Below are positions 1-5,715 of a stretch of DNA of 9,297 nucleotides, piece by piece; the stretch's first letter is position 1, and every line of letters starts with the position of its first letter. The notes beneath the pieces were generated by a model. The model saw only the letters and a list, made by a program, of their open reading frames with translations. It was not told the DNA's origin and made no database searches. This DNA is from JBKHJZ01 sp046537875 (GTDB lineage: Bacteria; Actinomycetota; Acidimicrobiia; Acidimicrobiales; VFJN01), in contig JBKHJZ010000134.1 in the NCBI GenBank assembly GCA_046537875.1, forward strand, positions 1 through 9,297, given 5' to 3'. The translations under genes and the position numbers were made by a program.

Positions 1-178
1 TGCTCGCCGTGCGTCGTTTCGCCCGGACGTCGAGATCGCCGGCGAGACGACCCGGGTGCTCGTGGAGCAGGTCGGAGCGGTCGACGTGCACCGACTCGGC
101 GATCTGGTCGGGCACCTGACCCGCGAGGAGCTCTGGGGTGTCGACGATTCCCTTCTGACGGTCCTCGGTCTCAGGTAG
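1..178 (+). CDS. MazF/PemK-type endoribonuclease toxin, C-terminal fragment
   Basis: Only the last 58 codons are inside the window; the gene enters from the left edge in the frame starting at base 2 and stops at TAG 176-178. The visible part reads as a MazF/PemK C-terminus: a beta-strand segment TTRVLVEQVGAVDVHRLG, then a short helix region HLTREELWGVDDSLLTVLGL, which is the usual ending of this family in actinobacteria. Known members cut single-stranded mRNA at short sequence motifs and are held inactive by a small antitoxin, normally encoded just upstream, which here would lie outside the window. The catalytic N-terminal half cannot be seen, so activity cannot be judged. It is convergent with the ABC permease, with only 9 bp between the two stop codons and no clear terminator in the gap. 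The family call is fairly firm; toxin function is inferred. Confidence 0.75.
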   Translation, partial: ARRASFRPDVEIAGETTRVLVEQVGAVDVHRLGDLVGHLTREELWGVDDSLLTVLGLR

Positions 179-187
179 GGGGAGTGG

Positions 188-2755
188 TCACTCGAGCGCG
201 ATCGCCGCGAGGATCTGGCGGCGGCTTGCCCACATGGCCGGCAGCACGGCCGCGAGCAGCGTGAGCAGTGCGGTCACGATCGTGACCGCGACGAGCTGGG
301 CGACGGGGACGCGGAACTGGCTCAGACCCTGCTCGGTCAGTGCGCTCACGATGGCCCACCCGAAGAACACCCCCACCGCGAGGGCGGCGACCAGCCCGAA
401 GACCGCGATGATGAGCGCCTCCCACCGGATCGTCGCACGGATCTGACCGCGGGTCGCGCCGACGGCACGGGTCAAGCCGATCTCGCGGGTGCGCTCGATC
501 ACCGACAGGATCAACGTGTTCACGATGCCGATCATCGCGATGAGGATCGTCAACGCCAGCAGCACGTTCACGAGGAGGAGGATCGGGTCGAAGATCGCCT
601 TCGTCGCCGACTTGAACTCCTCGAGGTCCTGCACCTCGGCGCTCGGGTAGTCGGCGACGATCCGTTCCAGCGCCGCGCCCACCTCCCCGGTCGAGGCGCC
701 CTCGGCCAGCCGGACCCAGATCTGGTTGTCGCCTGCGTCGGGCAGGTTGGCGTCGAACGCCTCCTTCCCCATGAGGAACGCGCCGGTGAGGTCCTGGGTC
801 TCGAGCAGCGCCTCGATCGTGAACCGCTGCTCGCCGGTCTCGGCGAACGCGACCGGCACCGTGTCACCGACCGACCAGCCCTCCGACTCCGCCGCCGACT
901 CGAACACCGCGAGCCCGTCGTCGTCGAGCTCCGAGGGATCACCCGTCACCACGCCGATGTCGAACAGGTCGAAGGCGGTGTCGGGATCGACGCCGCCAAC
1001 CCCCTGGACCTCGCCGTCGATCTCGGCCAGGCCGAACCGGACGCCGGACGCGGCGTCGACCCCGGGCAGGTCGTTGATCTCGTCCGCCACCCGTCCCTCG
1101 AAGCCGCCGCCCTGGAAGCCGGTGCCGCTGTCCACGACGAAGTCGCCGGTGAAGCGGTTGTCGACCACGTCGTCGATCGAGCTGCGCACCGAGGCGTTGA
1201 TCACCAGGAAGAGCGACACGATGCCGAGCCCGATCATCAGCGCGGCGCCGGTGGACGACGTCCGCTTGGGGTTGCGCACCGCGTTCTGCTGGGCCAGTCG
1301 CCCCACCACGCCCCGGAGCACCGGGAGAGGGCTGCCCAGCACCGTCGCTGCCGGACGGGCGGCGATCGGCCCGAGGATGACGAGGGCGAGGAACACGAGG
1401 AAGATGCCGGCGCCCGAGATCATGATCGGTGAGTAGCCCGCGAGCTCGGTACCGGTGACGCCGAGGCCCAGCCCGACGCCACCCAGGGCGAGCACCGCCA
1501 GCCCGAGCGCGAGGCGTCCGGACGAGCCGGCGCTGGTGTCGATCGACACCCCGCGCATGGCCGCCACGGGCGGCACCCGCGACCCGCGCCACGCCGGGAC
1601 GAAGGCGGACGCCACCGTGACGGCGACACCGACCGCGAGGCCGATGACCACCGAGACCGGCAGGATGGTCAGCCCGGCCAGGTCGGCATCGACGAAGCTG
1701 GAGAGCCCGAGGGCGAGACCGGTGCCCGCGGCATACCCGACCGCCGACGCGGCGATCCCGACCACCAGCGACTCGACCACGATCGACGACAGCACCTGGC
1801 GCCGGCTGGCCCCCACCGCCCTGAGCAGGGCGATCTGCCGCTGCCGCTGGGCGACGATGAACGAGAAGCTGGTGAAGATCACGGACGCGCCCACGGCCAC
1901 CGCGATCAGCGCGAAGACGAGCAGGAACGTGCGCAGGAAGCCGAATCCCTCCTGCGCGTCGCTCTGGTCGCGCTCGGTCACCTCCTCGCCGGTGAGGACC
2001 TCCAACTCGGCGTCGGGCCGGGTCTCGCGGAGGGCAGAGGCGATCCGGTCGCGCAGCCCGTCCTGGGTCGTGCCACTCACGCCGACGGCAGAGATCTCGT
2101 CGACCTGTCCCGGCTGGGCGAAGAGCTCCTGGGCGACCTCGGTGGGGAAGAGAGTGAAGCTCGCCCCGGCCGGGCTGTCGGCGGTGCCGAACCGGGCCAC
2201 CCCGGCGACCGTGACCTCCCGGACGCCGCGCGACGTCTCGACCTGTGCGGTGTCGCCGGGCCGGTAGTCCAGGGCGTCGGCCGTGGCCTTGTCGAAGACG
2301 ACCTCGTCGGGGGGCTCGGGCGCGCGCGACCCCTCGGTGAGGACGAAGGGATTGAGCTCCTCGACGGTGATCCAGCTGCCACCGAACGTCGGTGCGCCGA
2401 ACGTCGGGTCGCCGTACGGGTCACCCTCCCGGTCGATCGGGCGCGCGAAGCCTTCGACCCACGCCGCTGCAGCCTGCACCCCGTCGACGTCCTCGACGAT
2501 GCCGACGAGTCCCTCGTCGATGCCGGCCCGCTGGGCCTGACCGGGTCCCGGGCCGGCATCGAACTGCTCCCGGGCCCGTACCACGACGTCGGTGCCCTCG
2601 TTGACCTCGGCGAACAGGTCGTCGACCGTGCGGCCGATCGTGTCGGTGAGCGTGTTGACACCGCCGATGAACGCCACGCCGATGGCGACGGCGACGAACG
2701 TCAGGGCGTAGCGCCCGATGTGGGCCCGGAGGTCGCGCAGCGTGAGCCTGAGCAC
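188..2755 (-). CDS. ABC exporter permease, FtsX/MacB family (two FtsX domains)
   Basis: An 855-residue integral membrane protein that pairs with the ATPase encoded just upstream. About ten membrane segments can be read: near residues 17-37, 274-301, 325-350, 364-388, 414-435, 444-464, 501-522, 724-752, 777-804 and 817-841. Two large extracytoplasmic regions (about 38-270 and 523-720) fit MacB-type periplasmic core domains. Each FtsX domain carries the cytoplasmic coupling motif just after its first helix: RQRQIALLRAVGASRRQV at 304-321 and ERTREIGLTRAVGATRGQI at 754-772. Together these give the duplicated architecture typical of long actinobacterial FtsX-like permeases. The start is GTG at 2753-2755, preceded by AGGAAG a few bases upstream. 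The family (LolC/MacB type) moves lipids, peptides or drugs outward or across the envelope by mechanotransmission rather than a classical transport channel. The substrate cannot be told from sequence. The C-terminal coding region contains a 20-bp perfect palindrome (270-289). Confidence 0.93.
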   Translation of the reverse strand: MLRLTLRDLRAHIGRYALTFVAVAIGVAFIGGVNTLTDTIGRTVDDLFAEVNEGTDVVVRAREQFDAGPGPGQAQRAGIDEGLVGIVEDVDGVQAAAAWVEGFARPIDREGDPYGDPTFGAPTFGGSWITVEELNPFVLTEGSRAPEPPDEVVFDKATADALDYRPGDTAQVETSRGVREVTVAGVARFGTADSPAGASFTLFPTEVAQELFAQPGQVDEISAVGVSGTTQDGLRDRIASALRETRPDAELEVLTGEEVTERDQSDAQEGFGFLRTFLLVFALIAVAVGASVIFTSFSFIVAQRQRQIALLRAVGASRRQVLSSIVVESLVVGIAASAVGYAAGTGLALGLSSFVDADLAGLTILPVSVVIGLAVGVAVTVASAFVPAWRGSRVPPVAAMRGVSIDTSAGSSGRLALGLAVLALGGVGLGLGVTGTELAGYSPIMISGAGIFLVFLALVILGPIAARPAATVLGSPLPVLRGVVGRLAQQNAVRNPKRTSSTGAALMIGLGIVSLFLVINASVRSSIDDVVDNRFTGDFVVDSGTGFQGGGFEGRVADEINDLPGVDAASGVRFGLAEIDGEVQGVGGVDPDTAFDLFDIGVVTGDPSELDDDGLAVFESAAESEGWSVGDTVPVAFAETGEQRFTIEALLETQDLTGAFLMGKEAFDANLPDAGDNQIWVRLAEGASTGEVGAALERIVADYPSAEVQDLEEFKSATKAIFDPILLLVNVLLALTILIAMIGIVNTLILSVIERTREIGLTRAVGATRGQIRATIRWEALIIAVFGLVAALAVGVFFGWAIVSALTEQGLSQFRVPVAQLVAVTIVTALLTLLAAVLPAMWASRRQILAAIALE
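270..289. repeat. 20-bp perfect palindrome inside permease gene
   Basis: Bases 270-289 are a perfect inverted repeat with no spacer, centred on the GATC at 278-281; each half is GCGGTCACGA. It lies near the 3' end of the permease gene and encodes AVTIVTA in the last membrane helix. The symmetry may be a by-product of the codons ACG ATC GTG ACC, so a binding-site role is unproven. Confidence 0.5.
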
Positions 2756-2777
2756 CGGACTTCCTGCCCGCCCCCGG

Positions 2778-3533
2778 TCAGTCGCCCCGCTTCAGGTGGT
2801 CGATCAGCCGCTGGGCGGTCGGGTCGGCCATCTCGTCGACGATGCGGCCGTCGGCCAGGAAGACGACGTGGTCGGCATGGCTGGCGGCGACCGGGTCGTG
2901 CGTGACCATCACGATGGTCTGCCCGAGGTCGTCGACGGCCCGGCGCATGAACGCCAGCATCTCGCCGCTGGAGTGGCTGTCGAGGTTGCCGGTGGGCTCG
3001 TCGGCGAAGATGATCGCCGGGCGGCCGGCGAGGGCGCGCGCCACAGCCGTCCGCTGCTGCTCGCCGCCCGACAGCTCGGCGGGGCGGTGGTCGAGCCGCT
3101 CCCGCAGCCCCACCGTGTCGATCACCGTGTCCAGCCACTCCCGGTCGGGCGACCGACCGGCCAGCGATGCGGGCAACGTGATGTTCTCCCCGGCGGTCAG
3201 CGTGGGGACCAGGTTGAACGCCTGGAAGACGAACCCGATCCGGTCGCGCCGCACCCTGGTGAGCTCGCGCTCCGACAGGGTCCCCAGGTCGATCCCGTCG
3301 ACGAAGACCTGGCCGCTCGTCAGCGAGTCGAGGCCTGCCGTGCAGTGCATCAGCGTCGACTTGCCCGACCCCGAGGGTCCCATGATCGCCGTGAACCGGC
3401 CCACGGGGAAGTCGACGGTGACGTCGTCGAGGGCCACGACCTGGGTGGCGCCGGAGCCGTAGATCTTGGTGGCGTGGAGGGCGGCGGCGGCGACCAGGGA
3501 CGTGGGGGCCTCGTGCTCGGTGGGTGCGGTCAC
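2778..3533 (-). CDS. ABC transporter ATP-binding protein, MacB/LolD type
   Basis: A 251-residue nucleotide-binding subunit powering the FtsX-type permease encoded 22 bp downstream on the same strand. All core motifs are intact: Walker A GPSGSGKST (52-60), Q-loop FVFQ with Q104, signature LSGGEQQR (154-161), Walker B IIFADEP (174-180), D-loop GNLDS and switch histidine H212. The spacing and the segment SLTSGQVFVDG after Walker A match the LolD/MacB/FtsE group. The chosen start is GTG at 3531-3533. An ATG 168 bases further up stays open, but its extra residues do not resemble this family and would run across the divergent promoter region. There is no good Shine-Dalgarno apart from an AGGG that is part of a TAGGGT hexamer, 8 nt before the GTG, so the transcript may be almost leaderless. 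A TTG at 3540-3542 is a weaker alternative start. The substrate is unknown. Confidence 0.93.
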   Translation of the reverse strand: MTAPTEHEAPTSLVAAAALHATKIYGSGATQVVALDDVTVDFPVGRFTAIMGPSGSGKSTLMHCTAGLDSLTSGQVFVDGIDLGTLSERELTRVRRDRIGFVFQAFNLVPTLTAGENITLPASLAGRSPDREWLDTVIDTVGLRERLDHRPAELSGGEQQRTAVARALAGRPAIIFADEPTGNLDSHSSGEMLAFMRRAVDDLGQTIVMVTHDPVAASHADHVVFLADGRIVDEMADPTAQRLIDHLKRGD

Positions 3534-3541
3534 GTCTGACA

Positions 3542-3547
3542 ACCCTA
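3542..3547 (-). promoter_or_regulatory. possible -10 hexamer TAGGGT for the ABC operon
   Basis: On the minus strand TAGGGT (TANNNT type) lies exactly 8 nt before the GTG start of the ATPase gene, as expected for a leaderless or nearly leaderless transcript. No convincing -35 box is seen. The AGGG could instead act as a weak ribosome binding site. Confidence 0.35.
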
Positions 3548-3623
3548 CGACCCGGCGGGGTGACCGGTGCGGCGGACCCCGCACGTGGCCGGGGAGCCGT
3601 CCGGCCGCACGCCTCCGATGCCG

Positions 3624-3637
3624 GTGATCGATGTCAC
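3624..3637. promoter_or_regulatory. CRP/FNR-like operator, GTGA-N6-TCAC
   Basis: GTGA at 3624-3627 and TCAC at 3634-3637 are separated by six bases, the core layout of CRP-type sites such as actinobacterial GlxR/Crp operators. The centre (3630/3631) falls about 43 bp before the transcription start predicted from the -10 box at 3662-3667, close to the position of class II activators, and there is no good -35 box. The site is also 97 bp upstream of the ABC operon start on the other strand, so it could affect both. The match is visible; the binding protein is inferred. Confidence 0.45.
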
Positions 3638-3638
3638 G

Positions 3639-3648
3639 TGGTGCACCA
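3639..3648. promoter_or_regulatory. 10-bp palindrome TGGTGCACCA in the -35 region
   Basis: A perfect palindrome occupies the position where a -35 box would be for the phasin-like gene and abuts the CRP-like site. A dimeric regulator such as the nearby XRE protein could bind here, but no second copy was found near the other promoters in the window. Confidence 0.35.
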
Positions 3649-3658
3649 AGCGGCTGCT

Positions 3659-3667
3659 TGATATGAT
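3659..3667 (+). promoter_or_regulatory. extended -10 promoter for the phasin-like gene
   Basis: TGATATGAT reads as an extended -10 element (TGn followed by TATGAT, one mismatch to TATAAT). It is one of the few AT-rich spots in the region. Transcription would start around 3673-3674, giving a leader of about 60 nt before the ATG at 3734. The -35 position holds TGGTGC, which is a poor match, consistent with an activator-dependent or extended -10 promoter. Confidence 0.55.
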
Positions 3668-3675
3668 GAGCACAC

Positions 3676-3692
3676 CAGGCGCGGAGCGCCTG
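3676..3692 (+). other. 5'-leader hairpin of the phasin-like mRNA
   Basis: CAGGCGC, loop GGA, GCGCCTG form a 7-bp perfect stem with a 3-nt loop. It would begin about two bases after the predicted transcription start, and it lies well clear of the ribosome binding site at 3721-3727. Hairpins at the very 5' end of a message can protect it from decay, which would suit an abundant structural protein. The fold is visible in the sequence; the role is inferred. Confidence 0.45.
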
Positions 3693-3733
3693 CGTGCGCA
3701 CTCCCCCTGTGAGTCCCCGGAAGGAGGACCCCG

Positions 3734-4057
3734 ATGAGCTTCCTCGACACCGTCACGGAGGCCGAGACAAAGGTCGTCGAGACCGTTCGCAACCTCCAGG
3801 ATCCCGTCGTCGACACCGTCCGCAAGGGCGTCGACAAGGCAGAGGGCCGGCTTCCCCGGTTCACGTACCCCGAGGGCCTCTCCCGGCCCAGCGAGGTGGT
3901 GGATTCGCAGTACGAGTTCCTCACCTCCCTGCTCGCCGCCCAGCGCGACCTGGTGAAGGCCGTGCTGTCCTCGCTGTCCCCGCTGGTCGAGGGCGTCGAG
4001 GGCGGCGGCACGACGTCCACGAAGGCGCGCCCGGGCAGCAGGTCCAAGGCGGCCTGA
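3734..4057 (+). CDS. phasin/HBHA-like small helical protein
   Basis: A 107-residue protein with no signal peptide or membrane segment. It reads as two amphipathic helices (about 2-38 and 54-88) joined by a Pro/aromatic linker LPRFTYPEGLSRPSE (40-54), with a hydrophilic basic tail TSTKARPGSRSKAA. The second helix carries YEFLTSLLAAQRDLVKAVL, similar to the F..LL..QR.F pattern of actinobacterial phasin-like and heparin-binding haemagglutinin (HBHA)-like proteins. In known cases these coat polyester or triacylglycerol inclusions, and their Lys/Ala-rich tail can bind polyanions or DNA. The start is ATG 3734 with a perfect AAGGAGG at 3721-3727, the strongest ribosome binding site in the window, so high expression is likely. 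It is convergent with an XRE regulator of the kind found beside HBHA genes. At 107 residues it is about half the length of mycobacterial HBHA. The function is inferred from helix pattern and neighbourhood, not from a catalytic motif; a generic stress or coiled-coil protein is the alternative. Confidence 0.7.
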   Translation: MSFLDTVTEAETKVVETVRNLQDPVVDTVRKGVDKAEGRLPRFTYPEGLSRPSEVVDSQYEFLTSLLAAQRDLVKAVLSSLSPLVEGVEGGGTTSTKARPGSRSKAA

Positions 4058-4154
4058 CTCCCGTCGTCGCACCGAGCCGCTCGGCAGGTCCGGGCGGCTC
4101 GGTCGCGCCTCCCGGCCCGTGACGCCGTCGGCCCGCCGTCGTCGATGCCGGCCA

Positions 4155-4190
4155 CTGACCGCCCGTGTCGCGACCGGTCGCCGCGGTCAG
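4155..4190. terminator. stem-loop between convergent genes, possible bidirectional terminator
   Basis: CTGACCGC (4155-4162) pairs perfectly with GCGGTCAG (4183-4190). The intervening loop holds a second perfect 12-bp palindrome, GCGACCGGTCGC at 4170-4181. The structure sits in the 129-bp gap between the convergent phasin-like and XRE genes and overlaps the XRE stop codon. There is no T tract on either strand, which is common for high-GC actinobacterial terminators but leaves the call tentative. Confidence 0.4.
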
Positions 4191-4567
4191 CGGTTCGCCT
4201 CGACGTAGCTCCGGTAGACCGCGAGCAGCGCCGACTTCTGGTCGTCGGTGAGGTGGGGGTCGGCGCGCACCGCATCGACCACGGTGGGCACGGGCCGGTC
4301 CTCGCCCGCGTCGAGCAGGCCGGCCTGCACCAGCAACGTCTCGACCGACGTGTTGAGCGCCTTCGCGATGGCCCTGAGCACCCGGACCGAGGGCTGGTGG
4401 AGCCCGCGCTCGATCTGCGACAGGTAGGGGTTGGACACGTTGGTGCGCGCCGCCAGGTCGCGCAGCGACATCTCGGCCTGCGTGCGCTGCTCCCGTATGA
4501 TCCGACCGAGCCGCTGGAGGTGGGCACGCCCGATGTCCCGGGCGCTGGGCGAGCCCCCGCCGGCCAC
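4187..4567 (-). CDS. XRE (Cro/C1-type) transcriptional regulator, HBHA/phasin-associated type
   Basis: A 126-residue DNA-binding protein. The helix-turn-helix domain spans about residues 20-79, with RDLAARTNVSNPYLSQIERG as turn and recognition helix and PSVRVLRAIAKALNTSVETLL closing the domain. The C-terminal extension, QAGLLD followed by VVDAVRADPHLTDDQKSALL and ending VYRSYVEAN, is the form I know from the small XRE regulators encoded next to HBHA-like genes, such as Rv0474 beside hbhA in Mycobacterium. Here the neighbouring phasin-like gene is convergent rather than directly downstream, but the pairing persists. The start is GTG at 4565-4567 with a weak GAGG upstream; its stop codon lies in a stem-loop. 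It follows the CDF transporter by 11 bp on the same strand and is probably co-transcribed with it. Likely targets are the phasin-like promoter (palindrome at 3639-3648) and possibly its own operon; both are inferred. Confidence 0.88.
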   Translation of the reverse strand: MAGGGSPSARDIGRAHLQRLGRIIREQRTQAEMSLRDLAARTNVSNPYLSQIERGLHQPSVRVLRAIAKALNTSVETLLVQAGLLDAGEDRPVPTVVDAVRADPHLTDDQKSALLAVYRSYVEANR

Positions 4568-4578
4568 GGCTGCCGGCC

Positions 4579-5655
4579 TCAGCCCCGGGGGGTGTCCGCG
4601 GTGGCCTGCTCGGCCTCCGGCTGGCCGGCGTGGCGGTCGTGGGACCCGCCGCCGTCCTCGGGGGCGAGTTGGCCGCCGTCCTCGGGGGCCCGCCCTCCGT
4701 CACGGCCCTGCTCGCGATCGTGGTCGCCGTCGGGCGTGGCGGTGCGGAAGACGTCGGGCTCGAGGTAGAGGATCCGGGCCTTCGGCACCGCCCGACGCAC
4801 GCTCGCCTCGACCCGGTTGACCACCTCCGAGGTCTCCGTGACCGACAGCCCGTCCACCAACTGGATCTTGGCGCCCACGAAGAGCTCGTCGGGGCCGATG
4901 TGGAGGGTCCGCATGTGGATGAGGTGGGCGACGCTGGGCTCGATCTCGATGGCGGCGGCGATGCGCTGCTGGTCGAGCTTCGACGCCGCCTCGCCGATGA
5001 GCAGGCCCTTCATCTCGATCGCCAGGAAGACGGCGATGATCACCAGCAGCGCGCCGATCACCGTGGTGCCGATCCCGTCCCACAGGGCCTCGCCGGTGAT
5101 CGCCGACGTGGTGACGGCGGCGAGCGCGACCACCAGCCCGATCGTGGCCCCCAGGTCCTCGAGCAGCACGACCGGCAGCTCGGGTTGCTTGGAACGGCGG
5201 ACGTAGGTCCACCAGCTCGTGTCGGGGCTGCGCACCTTGTTGGCCTGGACGATCGCGGTGCGGAACGACAGCGACTCCAGCAGGATGCCCACCACCAGGA
5301 TGCCGATGGCCACCTCGGGGGCGTCGAGCTCGTGGGGGTCGCGGATCTTCTGGTAGCCCTCGTAGAGGGCGAACATCCCGCCCAGGCTGAACAGGATCAG
5401 CGCCACCACGAACGACCAGAAGTAGCGCTCGCGCCCGTAGCCGAAGGGGTGCTGGGGCGTGGCCGTTCGCCGGGCCCGCCTGCCGCCGAAGAGGAGCAGG
5501 CCCTGGTTGCCGGTGTCGGCCACAGAGTGGACGCTCTCGGCGAGCATCGAGGTCGACCGGGTGAAAAGGAAGCCGACGAACTTGGCGGCCGCGATGCCGG
5601 CGTTGGCGAGCATCGCCGCGATCACCGCCCTGGTTCCGTGACCGGCGCCAGCCAT
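4579..5655 (-). CDS. cation diffusion facilitator (CDF) family metal transporter
   Basis: A 358-residue inner-membrane metal/proton antiporter. Six helices fit about residues 10-30, 36-56, 78-99, 114-134, 160-182 and 195-214, followed by a cytoplasmic CDF dimerisation domain (about 225-305). The second helix keeps a metal site, H43 and D47 in ESVHSVADTGNQ. The fifth has VLLEDLGATIG (E166, D167) where many zinc transporters such as YiiP have HxxxD; this form is seen in the SLC30A9/ZnT9-like branch, so Zn, Fe, Co or Mn specificity cannot be assigned. The last 50 residues (308-358) are a hydrophilic, probably disordered tail with a duplicated APEDGG unit and a few histidines, beyond the usual family length. 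The start is ATG 5653-5655 with no Shine-Dalgarno but TACTGT 8 nt upstream, suggesting a leaderless message. It is followed after 11 bp by the XRE regulator. Confidence 0.9.
   Translation of the reverse strand: MAGAGHGTRAVIAAMLANAGIAAAKFVGFLFTRSTSMLAESVHSVADTGNQGLLLFGGRRARRTATPQHPFGYGRERYFWSFVVALILFSLGGMFALYEGYQKIRDPHELDAPEVAIGILVVGILLESLSFRTAIVQANKVRSPDTSWWTYVRRSKQPELPVVLLEDLGATIGLVVALAAVTTSAITGEALWDGIGTTVIGALLVIIAVFLAIEMKGLLIGEAASKLDQQRIAAAIEIEPSVAHLIHMRTLHIGPDELFVGAKIQLVDGLSVTETSEVVNRVEASVRRAVPKARILYLEPDVFRTATPDGDHDREQGRDGGRAPEDGGQLAPEDGGGSHDRHAGQPEAEQATADTPRG
4648..4689. repeat. 18-bp direct repeat, in-frame duplication in the CDF tail
   Basis: An identical 18-bp unit occurs at 4648-4665 and 4672-4689, with a 24-bp period. 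It encodes the two APEDGG units (residues 323-328 and 331-336) of the disordered C-terminal tail of the CDF transporter. Replication slippage is the simple explanation, and the number of units may vary between strains. Confidence 0.75.
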
Positions 5656-5663
5656 CGGTGCGA

Positions 5664-5669
5664 ACAGTA
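5664..5669 (-). promoter_or_regulatory. possible -10 hexamer TACTGT for CDF-XRE operon
   Basis: On the minus strand TACTGT (TANNNT type) is exactly 8 nt before the ATG of the CDF gene, with no Shine-Dalgarno between them. No clear -35 box is present. The spacing matches the ATPase and methyltransferase genes in this window. Confidence 0.4.
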
Positions 5670-5684
5670 CCGCCCCGCGGAGAG

Positions 5685-5710
5685 GCCCCCGCGAACCCTC
5701 CGCCGGGGGC
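5685..5710 (-). terminator. GC-rich stem-loop after the M20 peptidase gene
   Basis: GCCCCCG (5685-5691) and CGGGGGC (5704-5710) form a perfect 7-bp stem with a 12-nt loop, 5 bp beyond the M20 peptidase stop codon on the minus strand and upstream of the CDF promoter. No U tract follows, so it is a candidate terminator or mRNA 3'-end stabiliser. Confidence 0.45.
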
Positions 5711-5715
5711 AGGGG

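Noticed and set aside
3534..3701. ATG at 3701 as the start of the ABC ATPase (adding 56 residues)
   Set aside because: The extra segment has no family similarity and would cover the divergent promoter region, including the CRP-like site and -10 box. GTG 3531-3533 gives the usual length.
3545..4072. 175-residue minus-strand frame opposite the phasin-like gene
   Set aside because: The plus-strand gene has a perfect ribosome binding site, a promoter and a sensible helical protein; the antisense frame has none of these.
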